This document shows, piece by piece, positions 1 through 11,280 of a stretch of 64,000 bases of DNA; the first letter of the stretch is position 1, and the number at the start of each line of letters is the position of its first letter. A program made the translations under genes and the position numbers. Origin of the DNA: Amphibalanus amphitrite (taxonomy: Eukaryota > Arthropoda > Thecostraca > Balanomorpha > Balanidae); the NCBI RefSeq assembly GCF_019059575.1, contig NW_024881788.1:1-64000 (forward strand), in the 5' to 3' direction. The notes beneath the pieces are model-generated. The model did no database searches. It worked only from the letters and a program-made list of their open reading frames with translations, and had not been told where the DNA came from.

Positions 1-36
<36 letters not shown>
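1..36. repeat. (TA)n microsatellite
   Basis: Pure TA dinucleotide repeat running in from the left edge of the window, so its full length is unknown. Confidence 0.95.
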
Positions 37-1464
<1,428 letters not shown>

Positions 1465-1730
1465 TATAGTATGTCTAAAAAGAATGTCCCCTCGCCACCA
1501 CGCGGCGCTGGTGTCGCGAGCCGGTAGTTGGCTGAATCCGGACCAAACCACGCATTCCCATGCGCTGGGCGACAGCTACGCAGTGGCTGATAGTAGCGTA
1601 AGCCCGAACCCTCGTGACACGACCTCGGGAAGGAGGGAGGGGTGTGGGCGGGGAACACGTGGTGCACTCCCCCACCCGCTAAGGAGGGCCGGTGCGCCGC
1701 GTGGTATAGGCTGGCGGCTGTCTCGGCCAA
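1465..1730. repeat. Dispersed repeat, TACAGTATGTCT-type terminus
   Basis: The first about 145 bp (1465-1610) are closely repeated at 22604-22708 plus 23341-23385, where a later insertion splits the second copy. The terminus TATAGTATGTCTAAAAAG resembles those at 24609 and 29113 (TACAGTAGGTCTA then an A-run then GTCCCC), so all four may belong to one TIR family. The TA at the outer edge is compatible with a Tc1/mariner-type end, but no transposase is present. The open frames are short and unrecognised. Confidence 0.55.
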
Positions 1731-2642
1731 TTAACCCTCGCCCGCACATGCCATTTTCCCATCCTAGAACGCACATGGGGGGGGGGGGGGTGGTTGCCAC
1801 CCCCCCCCGCGCCATTTCGTTCCTGTTGGAGATAGAGCTTAGCAGTAAAGACCAAAAAGATTCTTTGGGAAGAGACGAATCCAATGATACCCAGTTTTAC
1901 CTTCTCAGGTCAGTCATTGACCTTCCAGGTCAGGTCAAACTAAAAAATGTTGCTGTTTTGGGTCACCGTTGGATATCAAGTGCGCTGCTTATCAAATACC
2001 GATGACGATGCTGTTTTCTGGTGCCAAGCCAGCTAGAACCTCTTTGTCACACTATCCGACCAGAATTTTGCTGCTGAGTTCATTTCAGGTCCAGTTAGGT
2101 CAAGGTCAATTATATGTGTTTGTATGTCTGTGTGTGTCTGTGTGTATACTGATGTGTGCACCGATTGTTTTTGGGTCCATATCACATGAAATCATGATCT
2201 GAGAAGCTTTTACCAAAAATGCAGTCAAAAAACTTCACAAAAAGTAAATTCAGCTTGCCTAAAACGCAATTATCTTAGATGACCTAGGTTGACCTTGACC
2301 CTGACCTTGACTTCTGTACATCGTCGAACAACATGTTCCATGATAGGTGGGAGATAAGACTGGCAAAAAAGGCCGAAATCAGGGTGTCAAAAGCTCACAA
2401 GGCCCATGGCAAACGCAAAATGTTGAGAATTGGCCATTTGGGTCATGACATGACCTGAAAAACAAGGTCATATCTCCGAAACCAAAAATCACAAAAACTT
2501 GAAATTTTCAGTGGACATCAAGAAAGGATAGACGAGCAGCTATACGAAAAATCAGCCTTCTAGCTCTAAAAATGTTGAGTGCAGAGCAGAAAGACTGCCT
2601 GGGGGGGTGGCAACCACCCCCCCATGTGCGGGCGAGGGTGAA
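1731..2642. mobile_element. Family A TTAA-flanked TIR element (MITE-like)
   Basis: Left end is TTAA followed by CCCTCGCCCGCACATG. The right end is the reverse complement, CATGTGCGGGCGAGGG, followed by TGAA, so the right TTAA has one change. Just inside both ends is a hairpin with a poly-G/poly-C stem: a G-run then TGGTTGCCACC on the left, and GGGGGGGTGGCAACCACCC on the right. The interior carries several AGGTCA/TGACCT hexamers (e.g. 1910-1935, 2088-2106, 2290-2312). No transposase is encoded, so it would need one in trans. A TTAA target suggests a piggyBac-like or similar TTAA-specific machinery; that is inference. Confidence 0.82.
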
Positions 2643-2958
2643 AGGGCAGGGGTCACACACCAAGCCAACGAGTGCTGATGAGGGTTCGTAGGGATAGGGA
2701 CAGTGAAATTTTGCCACGTTTGACACGTTTGCTGCGGGTGCCACGTGTAGCGACGTGTATGAGCCAAAAGTGAGCGTTGACTAAAAATAGTGTGCCAATG
2801 CAGGCCTTCATGACCATAAACAGCTTTTCTAAGTTCGCAGAGGCCACCATTGAATAACAATATCCGGATCGAAGTTAACGATGCCGAGTTATCGCTGCAA
2901 AAACACGCCTAGAAATTTGTGAAAGAAAAATACACTCGTCATTTTTGTTTTTGCTATT
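2643..2958. other. Unassigned spacer between family A and B elements
   Basis: No gene recognised. Contains tandem-like CACGTG/GACACG motifs near 2715-2755 only. Confidence 0.4.
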
Positions 2959-3992
2959 TTAACCCTCGCCGGCCGAGGGGGGGGCGGGTGCCGCCCCCCC
3001 CATAGGGTTTTTTCGCGATAGCTCCGAACACGCTGGGGATAGAGAGCTGAAACTTGGCATACCTGACCTTTGATCCAAGCCGGATCTTTTGACACCAACC
3101 GCATTTTTGGGTCAGGTCAGGTCACTGACCTATGACGTCATAAGTGAACCTCTGCACGGTCTTCAGATGTCGCAACTTCGCAACGCCCTCACTGCCAGAG
3201 GAGATGTCACAGGGAAATGAAACTTGCAGGATCTAGTATCCATTATGAGTCCCACAACTTGTATATCTCGGATTTTTCCTAAAGGTCATATGAGGTCAGG
3301 TCATTTTCGTGACCTCACCATTATAAGTCAATGGGGAAAAAATTCAAACTGCTATTCTGGCGCCGGGAACGATCTCCAACTATCTCAAGCACACAGAATC
3401 GTGATTTGATGCACTCCTTGCAAGGTTAGATGCGTCACTTTTGCAATGTTGACCTTGCGTGACGTCATTTATGACGTCATCAAGGTCAAATTAGTTTTTC
3501 GTCAATAACTCTTGATCAAATTGAGCTAGCGAGTCGGGAAAGGCACCAATGGACTCAGGAAGGCCTGCCGAATCGAATGACATGCGACATGACCTCTTTC
3601 GACCAACTTCGTGACCTGGGGGTGCTGACCTGACCTTGACCTGAGGTCAACACCCCAAGTTGACCTGACCCGGACAAAAAGTATATCATTCGACGCGCCT
3701 GAGCGAGGCGAACACGATGCTGCCAAAATCGGCGCTCTGCGGCCGTTTTTTGCGAAGTTATTCACCAAAAACAGAACCGTACCCTGAGGCACTTGACCTG
3801 ACCTCAGAGGTCACCGGATGACCTAGGACCTTAAAATCGGGTACCAATCTCTGCGTCTCGTAACGGCGCACACGCTCGTTTTTTCCGCGACGCGCTAGCT
3901 CCACCAGGGGCGAAACGGCGAGGGGGGGGTCGTACCCGCCCCCCCCTCGGCCGGCGCGTATGTAGAAAACCAATAGGTCCGGCGAGGGTTAA
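2959..3992. mobile_element. Family B TTAA-flanked TIR element, full length
   Basis: Bounded by TTAA on both sides (2959-2962 and 3989-3992). Left terminus is CCCTCGCCGG and right terminus CCGGCGAGGG. Each end carries a subterminal hairpin with a G8/C8 stem (about 2976-3003 and 3920-3950). The interior includes a pair of TGACGTCA palindromes (3460-3480), long AGGTCA/TGACCT clusters (3100-3130, 3290-3310, 3625-3670, 3790-3820) and a GCGGCCG-type GC segment. Degenerate copies occur at 4660-5250, 25210-26090, 40840-41660 and 60520-61218. No coding capacity seen. Confidence 0.85.
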
Positions 3993-4013
3993 TGTTTTGT
4001 GTAGTTATCATTT

Positions 4014-4520
4014 AATAAAGGGACTATCCCACCTTTAACATGGGGTTTGAGTTGAGATAGCCAAGTTTGCGGCGAGGTTCAGAAACCACTATCTATCTAG
4101 GTTGCAACCCCCGCGGCCTCTTGGTGTTGAAGAAATTCGTTCCCTTCATTTGAAAATGGGCCTTGTACAAGGCCCTATCTTCAACATGGAGCGATCGTTA
4201 GTGTGACGTCACCTCGTTTAGTCATTCTGATTTAAATGGGTTTGTTCGTTGAAAAATCGCTTAAAACTTGGTCTGAACTTTGTTGTGGTGCCTACAGAGT
4301 AAAAAGAATCAGCTTTATGACAGTAATGTGGCCTGGGGAAGGAGGTAATTTTGGGCTGTGACGTCACATATTTGAAAGTTTGTGTTTGGAATATGGGAAG
4401 CCTAAGATGTTTAATGAAAAATAAATGCCAGAACCGTGTTCCTGGTCATCCAATCTATAAAGTCGGGCACAATTTAACTGGTTTTAACAACATTTTAGAA
4501 GGTGGGATAGTCCCTTTAAA
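4014..4520. mobile_element. AGGGACTATCCC-type TIR element, short copy
   Basis: Termini AAAGGGACTATCCCACCTT (left, from 4017) and the inverse AGGTGGGATAGTCCCTTT (right, to 4517), about 500 bp apart. The flanks are TTAA-like but diverged. A longer copy of the same family lies at 35349-36753 with clean TTAA on both sides; the subterminal text about a CTCGCCGCAAGCTTGGC-like segment is shared in inverse orientation. Non-coding. Confidence 0.8.
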
Positions 4521-5460
4521 TGATCAGAAAGAAAAACAAAATTGAAATCAAAAGGAAATTTTACATCATTTTCATTAAGTGAGAACTTTGGATAGTTCAT
4601 ATTTGGACTTGGAAGACTCCTAATAAACAATAGTGTTCGCCGAGGAAACTTATAACGCGTTAACCATGTCAGGGTCAGGTTATATGGCCCAAGGCAAGAA
4701 ATCGGTTTTGATAAATAAGAGCCGCGGTTTTGGCATTTTCGTGTTCGCCTCGCTCAGAGGTGTCGAATGGTAGGCATACGTTTTGTTCGGTTGAGGTCAA
4801 CGGTCAGGTCAGAGCCCCAGGTCACGAAGCTGGTTAATATCGCATATCATTTGATTCGACAAGTCTTCCACTGCATTGGTGAATGGTGGTTTTCCCGACT
4901 CGCTAGCCCAATTTGATCGGGAGCTATTGACGAAAAACTTATGGCCTCAGTGACGTCATAAATGACATTACGCAAGTTCAACAATGCAAAATTTGCAAAA
5001 CATCAAACCATGTAAGAAGTGCATGAAATCACGCTTCCCTGTGCTTGGGATAATTCGAGATCGTTCCCGGTGCCAAAATAGCAGTTTTCATTTTCCTTTT
5101 AACTAATAATGGTTTGGTCACGTGACCGTCTTAAAAATCCCAGATACATTTTTAAGTCGTGAGACCTCTTGGGGATGCTAGGAGCAGGTCCTGTAGATTT
5201 CAACTCCCTGTGAAAGCTGCTCTGGCACTGAAGGCGTTGCGAAGTTGTGACCAAGATTCTTACAAATAAGGTTGGGACGCGAGTCACGTGATCCTTTTTC
5301 TGCTTTTCCCAACCCTACTCACAATTTTCATGAGCCTTGATTTATTCCTTGCACAGAGGAGTTTGTAGTTATTTTATATACAAAAAATAATTCAATGATA
5401 TTTGAAATTAACAGATATAACTCACAATCTCAAACAAAAATTGAATTTATTCGCGTTTCA
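4521..5460. mobile_element. Degenerate, inverted family B copy
   Basis: From about 4660 to 5250 the sequence aligns by eye to the reverse complement of family B: the GAGGTCAAC cluster, the GAAGCTGG block, the CGGGAG block and one surviving TGACGTCA. Neither TTAA/TIR end with its G-run hairpin is recognisable, so the copy is truncated. Nothing else in the interval could be assigned. Confidence 0.6.
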
Positions 5461-6606
5461 TTAACCCGCGCCCCGTTGGGCTCTGCCGAGCAACGCCATT
5501 TTGGCCCCCCCCCCCTAAGATCTCGAGAACCACGCAACCTAGCGACAAGCGGCAAACGGTGTTGGATAGCCCTATCAGGGAACTACCTTGTGACCCAATT
5601 TTATTGACCTAGGTCAAACCGATGACGTTACAGGTCTGGTCAAAGGTCCAATTTTCACCGTTTACAGGCATTTCAAGAAATGCGTTGTTAAATCGAGTAA
5701 AATGCATTTCATTGAAAATCATCGATGGGAAAATGTTCTTCAAACACATATTTTGCTATTTGAGGTCACTGATACCAGGTCAGGTCACAGAGGTCAGGTT
5801 ACTAGGGGGTCACAATATGAAAGTGTCGTGTGATACATGTTTTATGGTCCATTTTACATGACAAATGCGATTATGTGGGTCAGGCAGCCTTTGGGGCAAG
5901 CTTAGGTCACGTTTTGGTCAAGGTCAGGTCAAGGTCGGGTCAAATTAGGTCAAATTACAAAGTTAATATTTTTGCATAAAATGGGTATCGAATCGATGCA
6001 GCTCATCACGGGGAGTTCAATGGTGGTCTTTGTTTTGCCGTACGTGGTCTAGAATCGCTAAAAATTGAGCTAAAAAAATTGACGTCATCATTTTTGAACA
6101 GTTTTTTTCGCTATAACTTGGTCAAAAAACGAGATATCGATCTGAAATTTGGTATGTATATAGAAGAGCGCAGGGACTATCACATATATTCCGGTTTTTT
6201 CGAAATTCGGAAAAAATTTTGGATTTTTTTTTTAGTTTAAAAAAGATTAATTTTGAATTTTTTTTTGGGTCAAAAACCCAAAATTTTGAAAATCCGAGAT
6301 AGCAGTTTTGTAGCGCCGCTTTTTGTCTACTAGACCATATAAAGAACTACTTTGAAATTGCTTGATAACTGTAGATTTGTTTCAAGATTGCATGTTTTTT
6401 GCTCATTTTTGCTCGAACATGACCTCAGTTTGACCTCAATAACTCCTGACCTAAGGTGACCTAAGACTTGGTGTGAAGGTGTCAAATTGATGCCCGGGAA
6501 GGTACTGAAAATTTGGCGGCGCTGCGCGCCGCCGTTTTCTTGCTATTCAGGAAAAACCACAGGGGGGGGGGGCAAAATGGCCCCCCCCAACGGGGCGAGG
6601 GTTTAA
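5461..6606. mobile_element. Family C TTAA-flanked TIR element
   Basis: Left end TTAA then CCCGCGCCCCGTTGGG (5461). Right end CCCAACGGGGCGAGGGTTTAA (to 6606) is its imperfect inverse. Both ends carry a matched poly-C/poly-G block around GCCATTTTGGCC / GGCAAAATGGCC. A second GC hairpin (GGCGGCGCTGCGCGCCGCC) lies near 6513-6533. The interior has dense AGGTCA repeats at 5760-5805 and 5925-5955. Positions about 5945-6290 recur at 23395-23775. No coding region. Confidence 0.82.
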
Positions 6607-6996
6607 TCAGCTGGCAACCATCACCCATCGTCCTCGATGTAGTGTAGTCGAACTTGGCGCACTCAGATAGTGTTCGAAATTTTTGACGCTTACTTGTTGC
6701 TATGGCCAGGCGACCGAGCAGTACGTACGATTTTCATTTGTCAATAAGTGCTTGCGGAGCTGCCGCTCACACTTTTGAACACAGTCTTTATGCGTCAGTT
6801 TGTTTTACGCGTCATATCTGAACATGTTTCGTGAGGCTCCAAAACCATTCAATTCATCTCCTTCAAAAGAAGTGTTTTGTACCATTTTCGATGTTTTTTT
6901 TTGTGGCTTAATTGCTAGCTCCATTCATCCTATCTTGCGTGAGGATAGTCATCACTCGGGGACCAGTCGTTGAAAGCAAGAAACATCGACGAGGAC
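6607..6996. other. Unassigned spacer
   Basis: No gene or repeat family recognised between the family C element and the next TIR element. Confidence 0.4.
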
Positions 6997-7716
6997 AGTT
7001 GGGGAAACTACGAGGAGCCAAACAAAAATTGGATTAGCCAATCAACGGCTGGAGTGGGCGGGGCGATGACCATATATGGTCATAAACCAGACTTCATCTT
7101 TTCAATGCATCCTAGCATTCAAATGAAAATATAAGGCATAGGAATGTTTTTTAACCACACAAGGCTCACACTCACTCGGTGCACAATTAACTGGCGGCTC
7201 TAAATCGCAGAGTTACAACACAAGGTCAATCAGTGATTGGCAAATATGGCGGATTGAAACAGACGCGCCAAAATACGTAAGCAGTACCGTGGTTTAAAAA
7301 TGTCATTATTTTTATTATTTTGTTTATGGTTTTTCTAATTGTGGTTAAGTTATTATTTTAAAATTAAATATTTTTGTTTATTGTAATTAAATTAAATCTT
7401 TTAACAATTTTCTTTCAAAACACCAATCCATTTATTGAATGGCCAGCTGATTGTGACGCCCAGAACCTGCAGAAAAGCCGTTTTCCTATCGCCATTTTTA
7501 AGTCAATTCGCCGAATTTAATCAAATCACGCTAATTCCTAGTGGAAAATGGAAGCCTTTTCTCTCCGATAAGTGGACGCGATACCGCAAGTACCGGCTTG
7601 TTACATCGTTTTTCACCCTTTGTAGCGAGGGCTGCATTTATGCCCATATATGGTCAGCAAAAGTCCATTTATTGACCCAATCAATTTTTTGATTTTCGCC
7701 TCGTAGTTTCCCCAAC
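6997..7716. mobile_element. TIR element (AGTTGGGGAAACTACGAGG ends), about 720 bp
   Basis: Left terminus AGTTGGGGAAACTACGAGG at 6997 and its exact inverse CCTCGTAGTTTCCCCAACT at 7698-7716. Immediately outside lie GAGGAC (left) and GAGGAG (right), a plausible 5-6 bp target-site duplication. Looser inverted similarity continues inward, including ACCATATATGG (about 7070) versus CCATATATGG (about 7645). The only open frame (7435-7692) has no recognisable domain. Superfamily undetermined; the duplication length does not separate the candidates. Confidence 0.75.
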
Positions 7717-8039
7717 TGAGGAGAAGGTCTTGTAAAAAGTCGCAGCGATTGCATTGAGCATTAAATGAAAATATTTTTACCCCACCGCCTCAGGCGATCA
7801 CGTGCTGTCACCCACCTGGTTGTGACATCTGAGGACCATGTAGAGGTTCACCAATGACGTCATAGGTCATTGACAAGGACCTGAAAATGCGGTTAGTGTC
7901 ATAAAAACGGCGGCGCTCCGCGCCGCCGTTTTTGGCACACCTGTTCGTGCATCTTTTCCGCACATGTGAAAATTTCAGACCCAGGTCACCTTAGGTCAGG
8001 TCACCAGGTCACGCCAAGTGACCTCAGACCTGACCTCAG
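7717..8039. mobile_element. Mosaic of family B and family F fragments (left part of a split F copy)
   Basis: 7835-7900 resembles the reverse complement of family B near 3070-3150. From about 7930 to 8027 the sequence matches family F near 53440-53545 (CATCTTTTCC, ATTTCAGACCC, then the GGTCACCAGGTCACG block). The family F text resumes at 16393 after a LINE complex; ACCTCAG is found at both junctions. A GC hairpin, CGGCGGCGCTCCGCGCCGCCG, lies at 7909-7930. The left TTAA/TIR of this F copy was not found. Confidence 0.6.
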
Positions 8040-8252
8040 CCACATGATATAACTCGCGTGCTGCTCCGTCAGGGCCGCCGGAGACCTGCTGGCAGGGATG
8101 TTCCCGTACGCAAGAGATGTTTGGGCCGTGTTGATGTTGATGCTTTCAATGACACGCTATATCGCACAGATTGGTATGTGGTATGGACATGTGATACTAC
8201 TGCTGAATCATGGGAAGCTTTTTGTCGCGTGTTCTTGACCGCTTTAGACACT
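8040..8252 (+). pseudogene. L2/CR1-like LINE remnant, EN-RT linker fragment (outer LINE)
   Basis: In one frame, 8055-8250 encodes a segment with VDVDAFNDTL, TDWYVVW and WEAFCRVFLTALDT. This pattern is typical of the linker between endonuclease and reverse transcriptase in jockey-superfamily LINEs (phenylalanine/asparagine-rich helix, DW, then F..F...LD). It stops making sense after about 8252, where a non-coding insertion begins; the RT part resumes near 9685. There is an in-frame stop just upstream near 8050. Assignment rests on pattern recognition only. Confidence 0.5.
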
Positions 8253-9684
8253 TACCGGGGTTACATGAGCGATCCGTTCCAAATACGCACTACGCTAATG
8301 CGCATCAGCTCCCCACAAACGTATCTACGGCACCGGTTACATGAGACTAATTCGTTTTATCTACGTCAAACGGATCTTGTTTGGCTCACCCGGGCTGACT
8401 CCTCGAAAGCCGGTAATTCGCATCACAAACGGAATAGGATTAGCGTACAGTCATGGCGCAGTTGCGGCATTTACCGGGACGACTGAACTAATTTTAAATA
8501 CTTATATCATTTGATAGGCTCAAAAACATTTAAAATTAACATGAAATCAAAAAATGAAAACAAAGTTTTCTTGTTTTAAGTCACTGTGCACTGATTCGCC
8601 ATGCAGCGACAGCAGGTTGGTCAGAAAAAAATTATCTATCAAAATATTTCATTCATTTTATTTTTGATCTTTATCAAATTCACCTTCAAAGACTAAACCG
8701 AAATACCAACATTTCTTTTTGCTATTTTCTACGAGGCAGCCAATAAATAAACGCTAAGTATTTTGCATTTTGACGCTTCCATTCAGCAAGGAATAGTTCT
8801 TGTGAAATACGGCCCGAATCGTGTGCCTCGTTACATGAGCGATCCGTTCCAAATACGCACTACGCTAATTCGCATCAGCTCCCCAAGAACGCATTCAGGT
8901 GCACCGACTACATGAGCAAATTCGTATCAGTGACGTCAAACGGATCCAGTTTGGCTCTCGGCCTGACGGAAGGTAATGCGCACTACAAACGGAATAGCAT
9001 ACAAATGTGGCGCACTTCCGTAGCAATTGAGGTGACTGAATTAAAAACTTAATATCTTATGTCTTTTTTGCATTTAATCTGCTCAGAATATTCTCAATTA
9101 ACTTAACAAAAAAAAGTTAAACATAAAGTTGTCTTGCTTTGACTCATTGAGCACTTGCCTCTCTTGATTCGTCTGTAGTGCTGAAGTACTTTGATATTTT
9201 CTTTTTGGTTTTCACTATATTTATTTTTGAAAACTTGACAAAATACCGACATATTTTTTTAATTATTATTTCAAAGAAGCAAATGAAAAAATACCTATTA
9301 TTTTGCATTTTAATGTTTCTTTTTGGAAAGAAATAGTTCCTGTAATACGTATCTTGGTCCTATTCGCTTCTAAAGCCCTTGTTACACTGCCGAATTTTGG
9401 TACACGAATGTGCACGAATATGCAAGTCATCCTATGTCGCGGACCGATTCGGGATCTTTCCTCCAATGTCTTGGCATTTCGCAGACCAGTCGGTGTCCAC
9501 CGCGCGACTTTTACGGTTCGTCACGACCACCACGAATATTTCATGAAAAATGAAAATTTCGTGGCCGTTCGCCGAACTTATAATAAAGAGGGGGAGTTGG
9601 GCCCCCCAACTCGAATGGGGGGGGGGGGCACGGGCCCGTGTGCCCCCCCCCTTGTGTGCGCCCTTGCCAGAAGGCTGGGCCCGC
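8253..9684. repeat. Tandem duplication, about 570-bp unit, inside the outer LINE
   Basis: The block TTACATGAGCGATCCGTTCC and the following about 230 bp occur at about 8260-8500 and again at 8831-9060. The AT-rich half that follows (8560-8820) recurs at about 9100-9350, giving two units and the start of a third. 9585-9660 carries GC palindromes (GTTGGGCCCCCCAAC, then a G-run, GGGCCC and a C-run) that resemble a different element's end. No coding potential recognised. Confidence 0.7.
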
Positions 9685-11280
9685 CAGGATGTGGCGTGTG
9701 TTACGTCCTATTATTGGTGACAAAAAGGGTACGCAGAGCTCGGTTCAGGCAACGCCCCATGCACTAAATTCATATTTCTCTCAGATAGGTCAAGCTATAT
9801 CCGCCAATGTTCCGCGACCAAGTAAACATGTGCATGTTAGGCTACCACGCGTACATACATGTAGATTTAAAATGTCAACTATCGACATCGACACATTGCG
9901 CGCGGTTGTTTTCAACATGAAACCTTCAACCTCCACAGGCACTCACGGGATCAGCGTGCAGATGATGCAAAAGTTTTTCGATGGAATAGGGCATGTCTTG
10001 CATAACATTGTGAACTCAAGTCTGACAAAAAACCAGGTCCCCAGCTCTTGGAAGCATGCGGTGATCACACTATTACCGAAGAAGGCTAATGCCACGGAGC
10101 CTGCAGATCACCGACCAATATCAGTTTTGCCGGCTATAACTAAAGTGGTAGAGCGAATTGTCCAACAACAACTTGCTTCATACTTCATTGAAAATCATTT
10201 GTTCAGCACCAATCAACACGGTTACCGCCGGGCACATTCGACCGAGACAGCCCTTTCTGTACTGACAGAGCGCATATATAAAGGCATTGATCGGGGCCAC
10301 GTCACCATTCTGGTAATGTTGGACCTCAGCAAATGTTTTGATACTGTGAACCATCAGATCTTGCTCAGATATTTAAATTTGTACGGAGTTGACCTGAAGT
10401 GGTTTACCAATTATCTATTAGGCCACACACAGCAGGTTAAGGCTCGCGGAGCTGACGGACAGGAGATTATTTCCGGCATACTGCCCAATGATACCGGAGT
10501 GTATCAGGGCGGGTCTTTGAGCTGCCTCTTGTACAGCATTTACTCGTTAGACATGACTTTATATATCGAAGACGAAGTCGAAGGCATCACATTTGCTGAC
10601 GATACTCAGCTAGCAATTACTGGTCCAAAGACTGAACTGCCCAAGATGATCGAAACTCTTCAAAGAGTACTTATCAGAGTATCGGATTGGTTCGCGGAGA
10701 ACCTACTCAAAATAAACGCCAACAAAACTCAACTCATTATTTTTGGTTCTAAAGCAATGTTGAAAAATGTACCTGAAATCAGTATTAATTTCAATGGAAA
10801 CATCATTAGAGAGTCGAGAGTAGTAAAAATTTAGGCCTGTACATGGACCGTTACATGACATTTACCAATCACATCGACAGTGTCGTAGCCAATTGTAGTG
10901 GTACACTGATTGCACTTATGCATGCCAAACACTCGCTCCCAAAAGCCTCGATCAAGCCTATTGGTACCGCTCTTGTCTTTTCCTCAATCAGGTATTGCGT
11001 GTCCATTTACGGAACATGTGCAAAAACTGAGCGCCACAGAATACAGAAAGTTATCAATTTTGCTGAGTAATTAGCAGACTAAGAAAGCACGACCACATTT
11101 CACAAGTCATTCGCGACTTAAACTGGCTGACCGCTGATCAGTTAGTAGCGTACCATCGAACCACTCTTGTACATAAAGTTGTCACTTCCGGTTGCCCGGA
11201 GGCTTCATACACATGCATAGCTGCCAGCGATTATCGCCCTGATCGCCGTACGACCAGGCAGTCAGACGAGCTGAGAGTAC
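9685..11280 (+). pseudogene. L2/CR1-like LINE reverse transcriptase, disrupted (outer LINE)
   Basis: The frame ending at 10834 encodes an RT. Recognisable blocks are HRPISVLPAITKVVERI, QHGYRRAHSTETAL, the motif A region MLDLSKCFDTVNH with the catalytic Asp, and the motif C region FADDTQ. The usual G-V-P-Q-G-S motif has decayed to GVYQGGSLSCLL. A frameshift in an A-run near 10825 moves the thumb/C-terminal part to another frame (GLYMDRYMTFTNHID and on to 11067), followed by a stop. The C-terminal text then continues to 11280, where a second LINE interrupts it. The missing EN, the frameshift and the altered motif mark it as dead. Clade (L2/CR1, jockey superfamily) is inferred from motif wording. 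Confidence 0.85.
11269..11280. repeat. Target-site duplication, left copy
   Basis: AGCTGAGAGTAC, repeated exactly at 13086-13097. The two copies flank the RNase H LINE, and joining them restores the reading frame of the outer LINE across the junction. Confidence 0.9.

Noticed and set aside
1484..2005. A 173-codon open frame as a gene
   Set aside because: It runs from a dispersed repeat into the poly-G hairpin of a TTAA element and shows no domain.
8253..8486. Continuation of the LINE frame to 8486 as coding
   Set aside because: After about 8252 the sequence is the first unit of a tandem non-coding repeat seen again at 8831; the open frame is chance.
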